Positions 8,777 through 18,249 of a stretch of DNA of 64,000 nucleotides are shown here, piece by piece. A program made the position numbers and the translations under genes. Origin of the DNA: Pseudazoarcus sp963975885. GTDB lineage: Bacteria; Pseudomonadota; Gammaproteobacteria; Burkholderiales; Rhodocyclaceae. Every line of letters starts with the position of its first letter. The first letter of the stretch is position 1. A model generated the notes under the pieces. That model saw only the letters and a program-made list of their open reading frames with translations. It searched no databases and was not told the origin of the DNA. The stretch spans positions 270,297 to 334,296 of the forward strand of contig CAXBIS010000001.1 of assembly GCA_963975885.1 (NCBI GenBank). The letters run 5' to 3'.

Positions 8777-9702
8777 GCTACCTTCTGGTTTTCGCCGCAT
8801 CGTTGCTCTTCGCGATGGCGCTGATCGCGCTGCGCTTGCGCTTCGCCGATCGCGGTCTCGACGTGCCCGGCGAGCGCTCGCTGCATGTCGCGCCCACGCC
8901 GCACGGCGGCGGCGTGGCGATCGTGCTCGCGGCCCTGGCGGCCGGCGCCTGGGCCGGTGTCGATTGGGTCTGGCTGGCGGCGGTCGCCGTGCTTGCGGGG
9001 GTGTCGTTGATCGATGATTGGCGCGGACTGCCGTTTGCACCACGGCTGGCCGTGCATCTGTTGATGGCGGGGACTGTTGTATTCGTGGCGCATCCGGGTG
9101 GTCTGGCGGGGGCGCTGATCATGACGTTTGCGATCGCCTGGGCAACAAACGCCTACAATTTCATGGACGGCGCGGACGGACTCGCCGGTACGATGGCGCT
9201 GGTTGGTTTTGCCGCCTATGGCGCCGGTTTCGCGCTGGCGGGCCAGGACGCACTGGCCGTGATGTGCATTGCGATTGCCGGAGGCGCTGCCGGATTCCTG
9301 CGCTATAACTGGCATCCGGCGCGCATCTTCATGGGGGATGTGGGTGCCATTCCGCTGGGCTTCATGGCGGGTGGATTTGGCTGGGTTGGCGCAGTGGCCG
9401 GCGCATGGCCGGCGTGGTTCGGGCCGATGGTGTTTGCCCCCTTTCTGCTCGATGCCACCTGGACGCTGGCGCGCAGGGCGTTGCGGGGAGAGCGGATATG
9501 GCAGGCGCATCGCGAACACGTCTATCAGCGCATGGTACGCGCCGGCATCGGGCACGAACGCATGTGCCGGCGCTGGGCGCTGGTCATGCTGTGCGGTGCT
9601 GCGTTGGCGCTGCTGCTGCGCATGCAACCGGGGTCGGGCTGGGCCGTGTTCGTGCTATGGTGCGCCGGATTGATTTACTGCGGCCGGCGCTCAGTCCGCT
9701 AA
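8773..9702 (+). CDS. WecA/WbpL-family polyprenyl-phosphate sugar-1-phosphate transferase
   Basis: This is a 309-residue integral membrane protein with about ten hydrophobic segments. The catalytic cytoplasmic loop NAYNFMDGADGLAGT near residue 131 and the later FMGDVGAIPLGF motif are diagnostic of the MraY/WecA superfamily (GT family 4 in common annotation). These enzymes transfer a sugar-1-phosphate to undecaprenyl phosphate and so start glycan synthesis at the inner membrane. It overlaps the upstream epimerase by 4 bp (ATGA). The nearest functional analogue by context is Pseudomonas WbpL. Confidence 0.9.
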   Translation: MSYLLVFAASLLFAMALIALRLRFADRGLDVPGERSLHVAPTPHGGGVAIVLAALAAGAWAGVDWVWLAAVAVLAGVSLIDDWRGLPFAPRLAVHLLMAGTVVFVAHPGGLAGALIMTFAIAWATNAYNFMDGADGLAGTMALVGFAAYGAGFALAGQDALAVMCIAIAGGAAGFLRYNWHPARIFMGDVGAIPLGFMAGGFGWVGAVAGAWPAWFGPMVFAPFLLDATWTLARRALRGERIWQAHREHVYQRMVRAGIGHERMCRRWALVMLCGAALALLLRMQPGSGWAVFVLWCAGLIYCGRRSVR

Positions 9703-9726
9703 GTACAACGGGATGATGACGCTTCG

Positions 9727-11616
9727 ATGAACCTCGCTCTTCGCTCGAACTGGCGGTCACTGGCGGTTTTCGTCTTCGACATGGTCGCCGTCACCGCTGC
9801 CTGGGGTGGGGCCTTCCTGCTGCGCTTCAACGGCGAGATTCCCCCTCACTACCTGACGTTGCTGTGGACCGGCCTGCTGGTGCTGCTCCCTGCCCAGGCC
9901 CTGATCTTCCGCGGCGCCGGCCTGTATCGCGGAATCTGGGTCTTCGCCAGCATGCCCGACCTGCTGCGCATCCTGCGCGCAGCGGCCATCAGCATCTTCG
10001 CGATCGCGGTGGGCGTGGTGCTGCTCGCGCCGCTGCCGCCGCTGCCGCGCATCGTCTTCGTCGCTTATCCGCTGCTGCTGATCCTGATCATGGGCGGCGG
10101 GCGCGCGATCTACCGCGTCCTGAAAGAGCACCGCGAATTCGGCGCGCTGCGCGGCGTGGGCAAGCCGGTGATCGTGCTCGGCGCAGGCCGCGAGGCCGCC
10201 AACCTGGTCGAGGAACTGGGTCGCTCGGCCGAGTGGAATGTGGTTGCGCTGCTCGATGATGATCCGGGCAAGCGCCACCGCGAGATCTTCGGCGTGCGGG
10301 TGCTCGGCGGCATGGACGAGATCGGTCGCTGGTCCGAGATCCTCAAGGCGCGTCACGCCATCATCGCGATGCCCGAGGCCAGTCCTGCACGCCACCGCAC
10401 GGTGGCCAATCTCTGTCTGGAAGCCGGCGTACAGGCTTTCACGCTGCCCGCAATCGGCCAGATCATCAGTAACCACGCCGCGATCACGCAGTTGCGACGC
10501 CTGCACGTCGAGGATTTGCTGGGGCGCGAGCCGGTGGCGATCGACTCACCCCAGGTGCGCGAGCTGTTTGCCGGTCGCGTCGCGATGGTCACCGGCGCCG
10601 GTGGCTCGATCGGCGCCGAGTTGTGCCGCCAGATCGCACGCTTCAATCCGGCGCGCATCGTCGCCTTCGAACTGTCCGAGTTCGCCCTGTATACCTTGCG
10701 CGAGGAATTCGCCGAGCGCATGCCCGAGATCGACCTGGTGCCGGTGGCCGGCGACATCAAGGACCGGGCGCGCGTGGTCGAGGTGCTCGAGCGTCACGCG
10801 CCCGCAATCGTGTTCCATGCCGCAGCCTACAAGCATGTGCCGCTGATGGAAGAGCACAACGCCTGGCAGGCCGCGCGCAACAATGCGCTCGGTACCCTGA
10901 TCCTGGGCGAGGCGGCGATGGAGGCCGGTGTCGACAAGTTCGTGCTGGTGTCCACCGACAAGGCGGTGAACCCGACCAACGTCATGGGTGCAACCAAGCG
11001 TCTGGCCGAGGTCGTATGTCAGGACCTGCAGGCGCGCTCGACGCGCACGCGCTTCGAGATGGTGCGCTTCGGCAATGTGCTCGGCAGCGCCGGCAGCGTG
11101 ATCCCGAAATTCCAGGCGCAGATCGAGCGCGGCGGGCCGATTACCGTGACCCATCCCGAGATCACGCGCTATTTCATGGCCACGCACGAAGCCGCCCAGC
11201 TCATGCTGCAGGCGGCCGCAATGGGTGAGGGCGGTGAGATCTTCGTGCTCGACATGGGCGAGCCGATCCGGGTACTCGACGTCGCTCGCCACATGATCCG
11301 TCTTTCCGGCTACGCCGAGTCCGAGATATCGATCGTGTTCACCGGCCTGCGTCCGGGAGAGAAGCTCTACGAGGAAGTGCTCGCCAACGCCGAACAGACG
11401 CGCGCAACGCACCATTCCAAGCTTCGGGTCGCGCGATCGGTGATGCCCGACGGGCTGGTGATGCAGGAGTTGCGCGACTGGCTGATGTATCGCAGTCCTC
11501 GCAGCGACGACGAGGTGCGCCGCGACCTGCGTCGCTGGGTGCCGGAGTACGCGCCCTACAATCCGCCCAAACCGATGCTGGTCAAGCCGTCGAGCCCGTT
11601 CGAGGCGCAGGCCTGA
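9727..11616 (+). CDS. WbpM/CapD/PglF-like UDP-GlcNAc 4,6-dehydratase (membrane)
   Basis: This 629-residue protein has four N-terminal membrane segments (about residues 10-115). A first nucleotide-binding region, VIVLGAGREAANLVEEL, begins near 149 and a second Rossmann fold, VTGAGGSIGAELCRQI, near 288. The catalytic region STDKAVNPTNVMGATKR (about 409-425) has Met where most short-chain dehydrogenases have Tyr, as in large WbpM-type 4,6-dehydratases. These make UDP-4-keto-6-deoxy amino sugars such as QuiNAc precursors. It sits directly after the WbpL-like gene. Confidence 0.93.
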   Translation: MNLALRSNWRSLAVFVFDMVAVTAAWGGAFLLRFNGEIPPHYLTLLWTGLLVLLPAQALIFRGAGLYRGIWVFASMPDLLRILRAAAISIFAIAVGVVLLAPLPPLPRIVFVAYPLLLILIMGGGRAIYRVLKEHREFGALRGVGKPVIVLGAGREAANLVEELGRSAEWNVVALLDDDPGKRHREIFGVRVLGGMDEIGRWSEILKARHAIIAMPEASPARHRTVANLCLEAGVQAFTLPAIGQIISNHAAITQLRRLHVEDLLGREPVAIDSPQVRELFAGRVAMVTGAGGSIGAELCRQIARFNPARIVAFELSEFALYTLREEFAERMPEIDLVPVAGDIKDRARVVEVLERHAPAIVFHAAAYKHVPLMEEHNAWQAARNNALGTLILGEAAMEAGVDKFVLVSTDKAVNPTNVMGATKRLAEVVCQDLQARSTRTRFEMVRFGNVLGSAGSVIPKFQAQIERGGPITVTHPEITRYFMATHEAAQLMLQAAAMGEGGEIFVLDMGEPIRVLDVARHMIRLSGYAESEISIVFTGLRPGEKLYEEVLANAEQTRATHHSKLRVARSVMPDGLVMQELRDWLMYRSPRSDDEVRRDLRRWVPEYAPYNPPKPMLVKPSSPFEAQA

Positions 11617-11629
11617 GCGCCGGGTTTCG

Positions 11630-12790
11630 ATGTCCGAATCGCAGTTGCGTCCCCGCCGGATCGGGCTGATTTCGAGTCAGGCCTGGTCGTTGATCAATTT
11701 CCGCGGTCCGCTCATACGTGCCTGGGTGTCACGTGATATCGAAGTGTTCGCGCTGGCGCCGGATTTCGATGCCGAAAGCCGTACGGCGGTCGCTGCGCTG
11801 GGTGCCGTGCCCGTGGATATTCGGCTCGATCGTGCCGGCATGAACCCCGTCAGGGATGTCGCTGATCTGGCTGCGCTCGTTCGCCGGCTGCGCGCACTTC
11901 GGGTCGATGCGAGCTTCGCCTACTTCATCAAGCCGGCGATTTACGGCACCCTCGCGGCCCGACTGGCCGGGGTGCGACGACGATTCGTGATGATCGAGGG
12001 CGCCGGGTACGTCTTCTCCGAGCAGGACGACACCGACGCATGGCGCAGCGGCGCGATGAGGCGACTCGTGACGGCCTTGTACCGCGTCGCGCTGTCCGGT
12101 GCGCAGCGCGTGTTCTTCCTCAACGAGGATGACGTGGAACTGTTCGTATCGCAGCGTATGGTCAAGCGCGAACAGGTCTGCACGATCGGCGGTATCGGAG
12201 TCGAACTCGACCGTTTCGCGGTCGCGCCGCTGCCCGATGGGACGCCGGTGTTTCTGCTGGCCGCGCGCCTGCTGGCCCATAAAGGGGTGGGCGAGTACGT
12301 CGAGGCCGCCCGTCGTATCCGGGCCAGGCGTCCCGACGTGCGTTTTCTTCTTTTGGGCAGTCCCGATCTCAATCCAGCCTCGGTGTCCGCTGCGGAACTC
12401 CAGCGCTGGCATGACGAGGGCGTCGTGGAATGGCAGCCCCATGTTGCGGATGTGCGGCCGTGGTTCGCTCAGGCGTCGGTGTTCGTGCTGCCCTCGTGGT
12501 ATCGCGAAGGGGTGCCACGCACCATTCAGGAGGCCATGGCCATGGGGCGTGCGGTGATCACCACCGACATGCCAGGTTGCCGCGACACCGTGATGCCGGG
12601 CGAGACCGGTCTGCTGGTGCGGCCACGTGATGTCGACGACCTGGTCGCCGCGATGGAACGTCTGGTCGATGATCCTGCGCTGGTGTCCAGGATGGGGGCG
12701 GCAGGGCGGCTGCGCGCGGAGGCCTGCTACGACGTACACCGGGTCAACGCCCGGATACTGACCGCGATGGGAGTGTCTGCCGGTGGTTGA
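11630..12790 (+). CDS. Glycosyltransferase family 4
   Basis: The 386-residue GT-B protein has the N-terminal acceptor half in residues 1-190 and the GT4 donor half after that. The donor half shows LLAARLLAHKGVGEYVEAA, a VFVLPSWYREGVPRTIQEAMAMG region (in part) with the conserved E-x7-E arrangement, and a final VDDPALVSRMG segment. The start ATG lies 13 bp after the dehydratase stop. It probably adds a sugar to the lipid-linked primer made by the WbpL/WbpM-like pair. Donor and linkage are unknown. Confidence 0.88.
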   Translation: MSESQLRPRRIGLISSQAWSLINFRGPLIRAWVSRDIEVFALAPDFDAESRTAVAALGAVPVDIRLDRAGMNPVRDVADLAALVRRLRALRVDASFAYFIKPAIYGTLAARLAGVRRRFVMIEGAGYVFSEQDDTDAWRSGAMRRLVTALYRVALSGAQRVFFLNEDDVELFVSQRMVKREQVCTIGGIGVELDRFAVAPLPDGTPVFLLAARLLAHKGVGEYVEAARRIRARRPDVRFLLLGSPDLNPASVSAAELQRWHDEGVVEWQPHVADVRPWFAQASVFVLPSWYREGVPRTIQEAMAMGRAVITTDMPGCRDTVMPGETGLLVRPRDVDDLVAAMERLVDDPALVSRMGAAGRLRAEACYDVHRVNARILTAMGVSAGG

Positions 12791-13772
12791 TGGGCCGGTT
12801 CATGTCCTGATGGCGACCTTCGAGGGCGCGTCTTACCTCGGGGAGCAGATCGACAGCCTGCTCCGCCAGAGCGATCAGGACTGGCTTCTGCTGGTGCGCG
12901 ACGACGGAAGCGGTGACGCGACACGCGACATCCTCGCAGACGCGGCAGCGCGGGATTCGCGCATACATCGACTCGACGATGAACTGGGTCGCCTCGGCAG
13001 CGCCCGCAGTTTCATGGTGTTGATGCAGCATGCACAGGCGAGTGGCGCCCAGACATTCGCCTTGTGCGATCAGGACGACGTGTGGCATCCGGAACGGCTC
13101 GCGCGCCAGCGGCAGCGCCTTGCGGAATTGTCCGCTGTGGCCGGGGGCGGAGTCCCGTTGCTGACCTATTCCGACCTGTCGTGGATCGGGGCCGACGGGC
13201 GCGCTCTCGCCGACTCGCATTTCCGCCGCGCCGGCCTTCATGCGGCGCTCGACGGTGCCGGGCACTGGCTGTTCGCGATGAACGCCGTTCCCGGCTGCGC
13301 CATGGGTGGGAACCGTGCCTTGCTCGAGCGGGCCCTGCCTGCGCCGCCGACGGTGATGCATCATGACTGGTGGCTGCTTCTGGTGGCCGCGGCCTGCGGC
13401 AGGGTCGGCGTCATCGATGAGCCCCTGGTCGGTTATCGACAACATGATGCAAACCTGATCGGCGCGGCGGCCTTGCCGCAGCGACTCGCGGCTGCACTGT
13501 GCGCCCCGGGCGACGCGCTCGTCTCCGGACGCAGGGTGTACTGGCAAGGGGTGGCCCTTGCTCGCGCGCTGGAACGGTGCGCAGGGAAGAGCATGCATCC
13601 GGGGTGGCATGCGATGTGTCAGCACGTCATCCACGAGCTTGGTGGAGCGTCCGCGGCTCGCCGGGCTGTGGCCGCGAGCCGTGGCCCGGTACGCCGCATC
13701 GGTCTGTGGCGAAACCTGCTGATGCTTGCAGCAGCCGTGTCCGCTCCGCCAGCGGAGTCGCTGCTAGAATGA
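12783..13772 (+). CDS. Glycosyltransferase family 2
   Basis: This 329-residue GT-A protein starts at GTG 12783, overlapping the previous gene by 8 bp. It begins VHVLMATFEGASYLGEQIDS, has the nucleotide-binding LVRDDGSGDATRDI and the metal-binding region FALCDQDDVWHPERL (DQDD near residue 98). This profile is typical of rhamnosyltransferase-like GT2 enzymes of O-antigen loci. It is the last gene of the first glycan module; the type II secretion operon starts 78 bp downstream. Confidence 0.87.
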   Translation: MVDGPVHVLMATFEGASYLGEQIDSLLRQSDQDWLLLVRDDGSGDATRDILADAAARDSRIHRLDDELGRLGSARSFMVLMQHAQASGAQTFALCDQDDVWHPERLARQRQRLAELSAVAGGGVPLLTYSDLSWIGADGRALADSHFRRAGLHAALDGAGHWLFAMNAVPGCAMGGNRALLERALPAPPTVMHHDWWLLLVAAACGRVGVIDEPLVGYRQHDANLIGAAALPQRLAAALCAPGDALVSGRRVYWQGVALARALERCAGKSMHPGWHAMCQHVIHELGGASAARRAVAASRGPVRRIGLWRNLLMLAAAVSAPPAESLLE

Positions 13773-13850
13773 TGCCATTTTCGAGGTCGCTTCCTGGCGT
13801 CCTCGCCCGCCCCGTGCCGCCGCACCCCGGAAATCGAGAAGCCGACATCC

Positions 13851-15581
13851 ATGAGTGCAAACCCCCGCTACGATAGCGACCCATCGAACCGTCGCATGCG
13901 CCTGGGCGAGATTCTGGTGCGCTCCCAGAAGCTTAGCCAGCGCGATCTCGACCAGGCGCTGCAGGCGCAGGCCCAGATGGGTGACCTGTTCGGCCGCGTG
14001 CTGGTGCGCCTCGGCCTGCTGTCCGAGACCGATGTCGCGCGTGCACTGTCCGAGCAGCTGGACATCGAACTGGTGCCCGCGTCCGCGTTTCCCGAGGAGC
14101 CGGTCGATCTGCCGCAGTTGCAGCCGGACTACCTGCTCACGCATGCGATCCTGCCGCTGTCGGTCGTGGACGGGCGACTGCGTGTCGCCATGGCCGTGCC
14201 GCAGGATCGGTTCCTGAACAAGGCGCTGACCTTGACCACGGGTTTCGAGGTGGAGCCGGTGCTGGCGCTGGAGAGCGAACTGCATTCGGCCCTGGAGCGC
14301 TTGTACGTCGAAGAGGAAGTCGACGACGAAGAGGAGGAAGGCTTCGCCGGCGGCGTGCTTGGCGGTGACAGCGAATTCGTCGAACACCTCAAGGATCTGG
14401 CCTCCGAGGCACCGGTGATCCGCATGGTCAACCAGATCGTCTCGCGCGTGATCGATCTGCGTGCCTCGGACATCCACATCGAGCCCTTCGAAGACGGGCT
14501 GCACGTGCGCTATCGCGTCGACGGCGTGCTGCAGGATGCCGAGCGAGCGGATGTCGCACTTGCTCCGGCCGTGACCTCGCGCATCAAGCTGATGGCGCAC
14601 CTGAACATCGCCGAACGTCGGATGCCGCAGGACGGCCGCATCAAGACCCGCGTCAAGGGCCACGAGCTGGATCTGCGCGTGTCCACGCTGCCGACCGTGC
14701 ACGGCGAGAGTGTCGTGATGCGTGTGCTCGATCGCGCCAGCATCAAGCTCGACCTCGCGACCATGGGGTTCGAGGCCGATACGCTGGAACGCTACCGCAA
14801 GCTCATCGATCGTCCGCACGGCATTCTGCTGATGACCGGCCCCACCGGTTCGGGCAAGACGACCACGCTGTATGCATCGCTCGCCAAGCTCGATTCCGAG
14901 GCGCTCAAAATCCTCACCGTCGAGGATCCGGTCGAATACCAGTTGCAGGGCGTCAACCAGGTGCAGGTGCAGACGCAGATCGGCATGAGCTTCGCACACG
15001 CGCTGCGCTCCATCCTGCGTCAGGACCCGGACATCATCATGATCGGCGAGATGCGCGACTCCGAGACTGCACAGATCGCCGTGCAGGCCGCGCTCACCGG
15101 TCACCTCGTGCTGTCCACCCTGCACACCAACACCGCGGTCGGGGCGGTCATCCGGCTCGAGGACATGGGGGTGGAGCGCTACCTGATCACGTCTTCGGTC
15201 AATGGCGTGCTCTCTCAGCGTCTGGTGCGTTCGCTGTGTCCGGCGTGCAAGCGGCCCGAGGAAATGACCGATGCGGCCATCGAACGCAGCGGGCTCGCGC
15301 GCTTCCTGCCCGAAGGCAGCCGCACCGTGCAGGTCGCCACCGGTTGCCCGGAATGCAAGCAAACCGGTTACCGCGGGCGCAGCGCCATCCACGAACTGTT
15401 CGTGATGGACGATGCGGCGCACGAAGCCATTCTCGCCGGGGCCGACGCGACCAGGCTGCACCAGATCGCGCGTCGCAGCGGCATGCTCACGCTCTACGAG
15501 GACGGACTGCGCAAGGTCGCCGCCGGCACCACCTCGCTCGAGGAAGTGCTGCGCGTCACGCAGGACCAGATCGATGCCTGA
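13851..15581 (+). CDS. gspE: Type II secretion ATPase GspE
   Basis: This 576-residue cytoplasmic ATPase powers pseudopilus assembly. An MshEN-type N-terminal domain covers about residues 15-150. The Walker A motif GPTGSGKTTTL is near residue 330 and the Walker B region QDPDIIMIGEMRD near 393. The zinc-binding tetracysteine element is present as CPACKRPEEM near 463 and CPECKQTGYRG near 499. It opens an operon of eleven closely spaced gsp genes. Its stop overlaps gspF by 8 bp. Confidence 0.97.
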   Translation: MSANPRYDSDPSNRRMRLGEILVRSQKLSQRDLDQALQAQAQMGDLFGRVLVRLGLLSETDVARALSEQLDIELVPASAFPEEPVDLPQLQPDYLLTHAILPLSVVDGRLRVAMAVPQDRFLNKALTLTTGFEVEPVLALESELHSALERLYVEEEVDDEEEEGFAGGVLGGDSEFVEHLKDLASEAPVIRMVNQIVSRVIDLRASDIHIEPFEDGLHVRYRVDGVLQDAERADVALAPAVTSRIKLMAHLNIAERRMPQDGRIKTRVKGHELDLRVSTLPTVHGESVVMRVLDRASIKLDLATMGFEADTLERYRKLIDRPHGILLMTGPTGSGKTTTLYASLAKLDSEALKILTVEDPVEYQLQGVNQVQVQTQIGMSFAHALRSILRQDPDIIMIGEMRDSETAQIAVQAALTGHLVLSTLHTNTAVGAVIRLEDMGVERYLITSSVNGVLSQRLVRSLCPACKRPEEMTDAAIERSGLARFLPEGSRTVQVATGCPECKQTGYRGRSAIHELFVMDDAAHEAILAGADATRLHQIARRSGMLTLYEDGLRKVAAGTTSLEEVLRVTQDQIDA

Positions 15582-16818
15582 ATTCGCCTACCGTGCAGCC
15601 AATGGCGCAGGCGCCATGGTCGATGGTCGCATCGCGGCTTCGGGGCGCGATGCCGCGCTGCGCAGCCTGCGCGCGCAGGGCCTCACACCCCTGAAGCTGG
15701 ATGAGGCGGTCGCGGCGGCGACACCCGCCGCGCGTCCGGGCGGCGCAGCGTTGCCGAAGCGGCGCCTGTTCGAGCGCGATCGTGGGCCCGGTCATGCCGA
15801 GGTCCACAGCTTCACTTCCGAAATGGCGATCATGCTGCGCGCAGGCCTGCCGCTGGACCGCGCGCTGCGCGTACTCATCGGCATGAGCGCCAAACCGTCG
15901 TTCAAGGCCTTGCTCGAGGACGTGTTCAAGTCGGTCAAGGCCGGCAAGGGCCTGTCGCAGGCGCTCGCACCCCATCAGGATCTGTTTGGCGAGTTCTACG
16001 TCAACATGGTGCGTTCCGGCGAGGCGGGCGGACAGCTCGCGGAAGTGCTCTCGCGCCTCGCGGAGCACCTCGAGCGCGTCAAGCAGATGCGCGAGAGCGT
16101 GATCTCCGCACTGATCTACCCGGCCATTCTGGTTGTTGTGGCGGCGCTGTCGGTATTCCTGATGCTCGGCTTCGTCGTGCCGCAGTTCGAGGCGCTGTTC
16201 GAGGATATGGGAGAGGCGCTGCCGCTGCCCACACGCATCATCGTCGCGGCCGGTCACTTCGTCACCGGCTGGTGGCCGGTCATCGTCGTCGGCACCGTCG
16301 CTCTGGGCTGGATGTTGCGCGTCTGGCTCGCCAGTCCGGCCGGTCGCGCCTGGCGCGATCAGCGTCTCATCGGCCTGCCGGTGTTCGGCGCCATCGTGCG
16401 CAAGTACGAGATCACGCGTTTCGCGCGCAGTCTCGGCACGCTGCTCGCCAGCGGTGTACCCATCGTGATGGCCATCCGCATCGCCACCGAGACCATCAGC
16501 AACCGCGGCCTGCGCGATTCGATCCGCGACGTGCCGGCCTCGATCAAGCAGGGCGGGCGGCTGGCGGACGCGCTCGAGCGCGCCGGGCTGTTCTCGGCGC
16601 TGGGGCTCAACATGGTGCGCCTGGGCGAAGAAACCGGACGCCTGGATGCGATGCTGCTGGAGCTCGCGCGCGTCTATGACGGCGAGGTACAGGCTGCGGT
16701 CAAGCGTGCGTTGACACTGCTCGAGCCGCTGCTGATCATCGTGCTCGGCGTCGCCATCGCGGGAATCATCGTGTCGATCCTGATGGGAATCCTGTCGGTC
16801 AACGATCTCGCCATATGA
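15574..16818 (+). CDS. gspF: Type II secretion inner-membrane platform protein GspF
   Basis: The start ATG at 15574 (MPEFAYRAANGAGAMVDGRI) gives 414 residues, the normal GspF length. The open frame extends further upstream but only through gspE coding sequence. Two GspF domains are visible, each starting near a SEMAIMLRAGLPLDRAL or ARSLGTLLASGVPIVMA segment, with three membrane segments (about 170-190, 220-240 and 380-405). It forms the polytopic base of the assembly platform and contacts GspE and GspL. Confidence 0.96.
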   Translation: MPEFAYRAANGAGAMVDGRIAASGRDAALRSLRAQGLTPLKLDEAVAAATPAARPGGAALPKRRLFERDRGPGHAEVHSFTSEMAIMLRAGLPLDRALRVLIGMSAKPSFKALLEDVFKSVKAGKGLSQALAPHQDLFGEFYVNMVRSGEAGGQLAEVLSRLAEHLERVKQMRESVISALIYPAILVVVAALSVFLMLGFVVPQFEALFEDMGEALPLPTRIIVAAGHFVTGWWPVIVVGTVALGWMLRVWLASPAGRAWRDQRLIGLPVFGAIVRKYEITRFARSLGTLLASGVPIVMAIRIATETISNRGLRDSIRDVPASIKQGGRLADALERAGLFSALGLNMVRLGEETGRLDAMLLELARVYDGEVQAAVKRALTLLEPLLIIVLGVAIAGIIVSILMGILSVNDLAI

Positions 16819-16948
16819 CGGCAATGCTCGCCGGGCGACACAGTTCGATACATCCGGTCGGGGCTCGCGCGATGCAAGGTTTGCGGCGAACCCTATAATG
16901 TCTGGCTGGTGGTCCGTCCGCCCCGCGCATTTTTGTGAAAGAGGCACC

Positions 16949-17374
16949 ATGAACCTTCGTCCAAATCGTCGCCGCAGTATTGGCTTCACTCTCGTGGAAC
17001 TGCTCGTCGTGCTCGCCATCCTGGGCCTGCTCGCCGGCCTCGTCGGCCCGCGCGTGCTCAGCCAGCTCGATGGCGCCAAGAGCAAGACCGCAGTCGTCCA
17101 GATCAAGGATCTCGAGCAGGCTGTCGAGATTTACAAACTTGACGTCGGGCGCTTCCCGACCTCGGACGAAGGTCTGGATGCGCTGGTCAGCGACCCCGGC
17201 GTGAACGGCTGGAACGGTCCCTACCTGCGTCGCGGCCTGCCCGATGATCCTTGGGGTAACGCGTTCCGTTACGAGTCTCCGGGGCGCAACGGCGATGTCG
17301 ACATCTACAGCTATGGCGCAGACAACGCTCCGGGCGGTAGTGGCGAAAACGCCGATCTCGGCAACTGGCAGTAA
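16949..17374 (+). CDS. gspG: Major pseudopilin GspG
   Basis: The ATG at 16949, preceded by GAAAGAGG, gives 141 residues. The prepilin site is RRSIG followed by FTLVELLVVLAIL, with cleavage after Gly12 and Glu at +5. The C-terminal GspG signatures GRFPTSDEGLDALV, WNGPYLRRGLPDDPWG and a Ca-binding-like tail (SYGADNAPGGSGENADLGNW) are complete. It builds the shaft of the pseudopilus. The 130-bp gap upstream is the largest inside the operon and may hold a separate promoter, but none was identified. Confidence 0.97.
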   Translation: MNLRPNRRRSIGFTLVELLVVLAILGLLAGLVGPRVLSQLDGAKSKTAVVQIKDLEQAVEIYKLDVGRFPTSDEGLDALVSDPGVNGWNGPYLRRGLPDDPWGNAFRYESPGRNGDVDIYSYGADNAPGGSGENADLGNWQ

Positions 17375-17380
17375 GCCGTA

Positions 17381-17854
17381 GTGCGTGTGGAAGGGGTTCC
17401 GTCGCGGAGGCCCTTCGAGGTCGCGGGCTTCACGCTGATCGAGCTCATCGTGGCGCTGGCGATTGCCGGAATTGCGCTCGCGGTGGTGCCGTTCAGCATG
17501 TACAAGCTCTACGAATCCGCTCAGTACCGCACGGCCGTCCGTGACGTGCTGGCCGGCCTCAAGACAGCACGCGGTGAATCGGCGCGCACGGGTGGTCCGG
17601 TGCCGTTCACCGTCGATCTGGAAACGTCGAGCTTCGATATCGCGGGCGAGCGCGAGACCCGCTTGCCCGCGGGGCTGGAGTTCGGCCTCATCGTCGCCGA
17701 GCGTGAATTCGACGGGCAGCGCGGCAGTATCGTGTTCTACCCCGACGGCAGTTCCACCGGGGGCAGTGTCACGGTTCGGCGCGACAACGGAGACGGCGTG
17801 CGCCTGCGCGTCGACTGGTTGCTCGGGCGCGTGACCCAGGAGCCTTTGGAGTGA
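17381..17854 (+). CDS. gspH: Minor pseudopilin GspH
   Basis: This 157-residue protein starts at GTG 17381, six bases after the gspG stop. The prepilin peptidase site is EVAG followed by FTLIELIVALAIAGIAL, with Gly16 before the cut and Glu at +5. The remaining domain is beta-rich, with FYPDGSSTGGSVTVRR matching the GspH C-terminal fold. Position and length fit a minor pseudopilin between gspG and gspI. Confidence 0.9.
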   Translation: MRVEGVPSRRPFEVAGFTLIELIVALAIAGIALAVVPFSMYKLYESAQYRTAVRDVLAGLKTARGESARTGGPVPFTVDLETSSFDIAGERETRLPAGLEFGLIVAEREFDGQRGSIVFYPDGSSTGGSVTVRRDNGDGVRLRVDWLLGRVTQEPLE

Positions 17855-18249
17855 TGCGCGTCACCGGTGTCCGTCGCCGACAGGGCGGATTCTCCATCCT
17901 CGAAGTGCTGATCGCCTTCGTCATCATGGCGATGTCGATGGCCGCGCTTTATCACGCGATCGGTGGCAGTGTGCGCGGCTTCGCCGCGTCCGACGACCGG
18001 GTGCGAGCCGCGTTGGTTGCGGATTCGCTGTTCGAGATGTTCGAATCGCTGCCGGAGCAGGGCGTCGACGTCTCGGGCGAGCAGGGCGAGCGCTACCGCT
18101 GGCGCGTATATAGCGAGCCCTTCGAAGTGCCGTTCGAGTCCCCGCGCTGGCTCTTGCAGCAGCTGCATGTCGAGGTCCGCTGGGGGAGTGGCGAGGATGA
18201 CCGGGTCGTCCGCCTGTGGAGTCTTCGGCCCGTGAGGGAAGAGCCATGA
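17851..18249 (+). CDS. gspI: Minor pseudopilin GspI
   Basis: The 132-residue product has the class III leader RRRQGG followed by FSILEVLIAFVIMAMSM, with Glu at +5. A GTG at 17851 and an ATG at 17854 are both possible starts; both overlap the gspH stop. The hydrophobic helix and short C-terminal domain (RYRWRVYSEPFEVPF) agree with GspI, which forms the tip complex with GspJ and GspK. Confidence 0.92.
   Translation: MMRVTGVRRRQGGFSILEVLIAFVIMAMSMAALYHAIGGSVRGFAASDDRVRAALVADSLFEMFESLPEQGVDVSGEQGERYRWRVYSEPFEVPFESPRWLLQQLHVEVRWGSGEDDRVVRLWSLRPVREEP

Noticed and set aside
13742..13770. Promoter-like TAGAAT before gspE
   Set aside because: No acceptable -35 element at proper spacing; the small inverted repeat beside it has no T tract.
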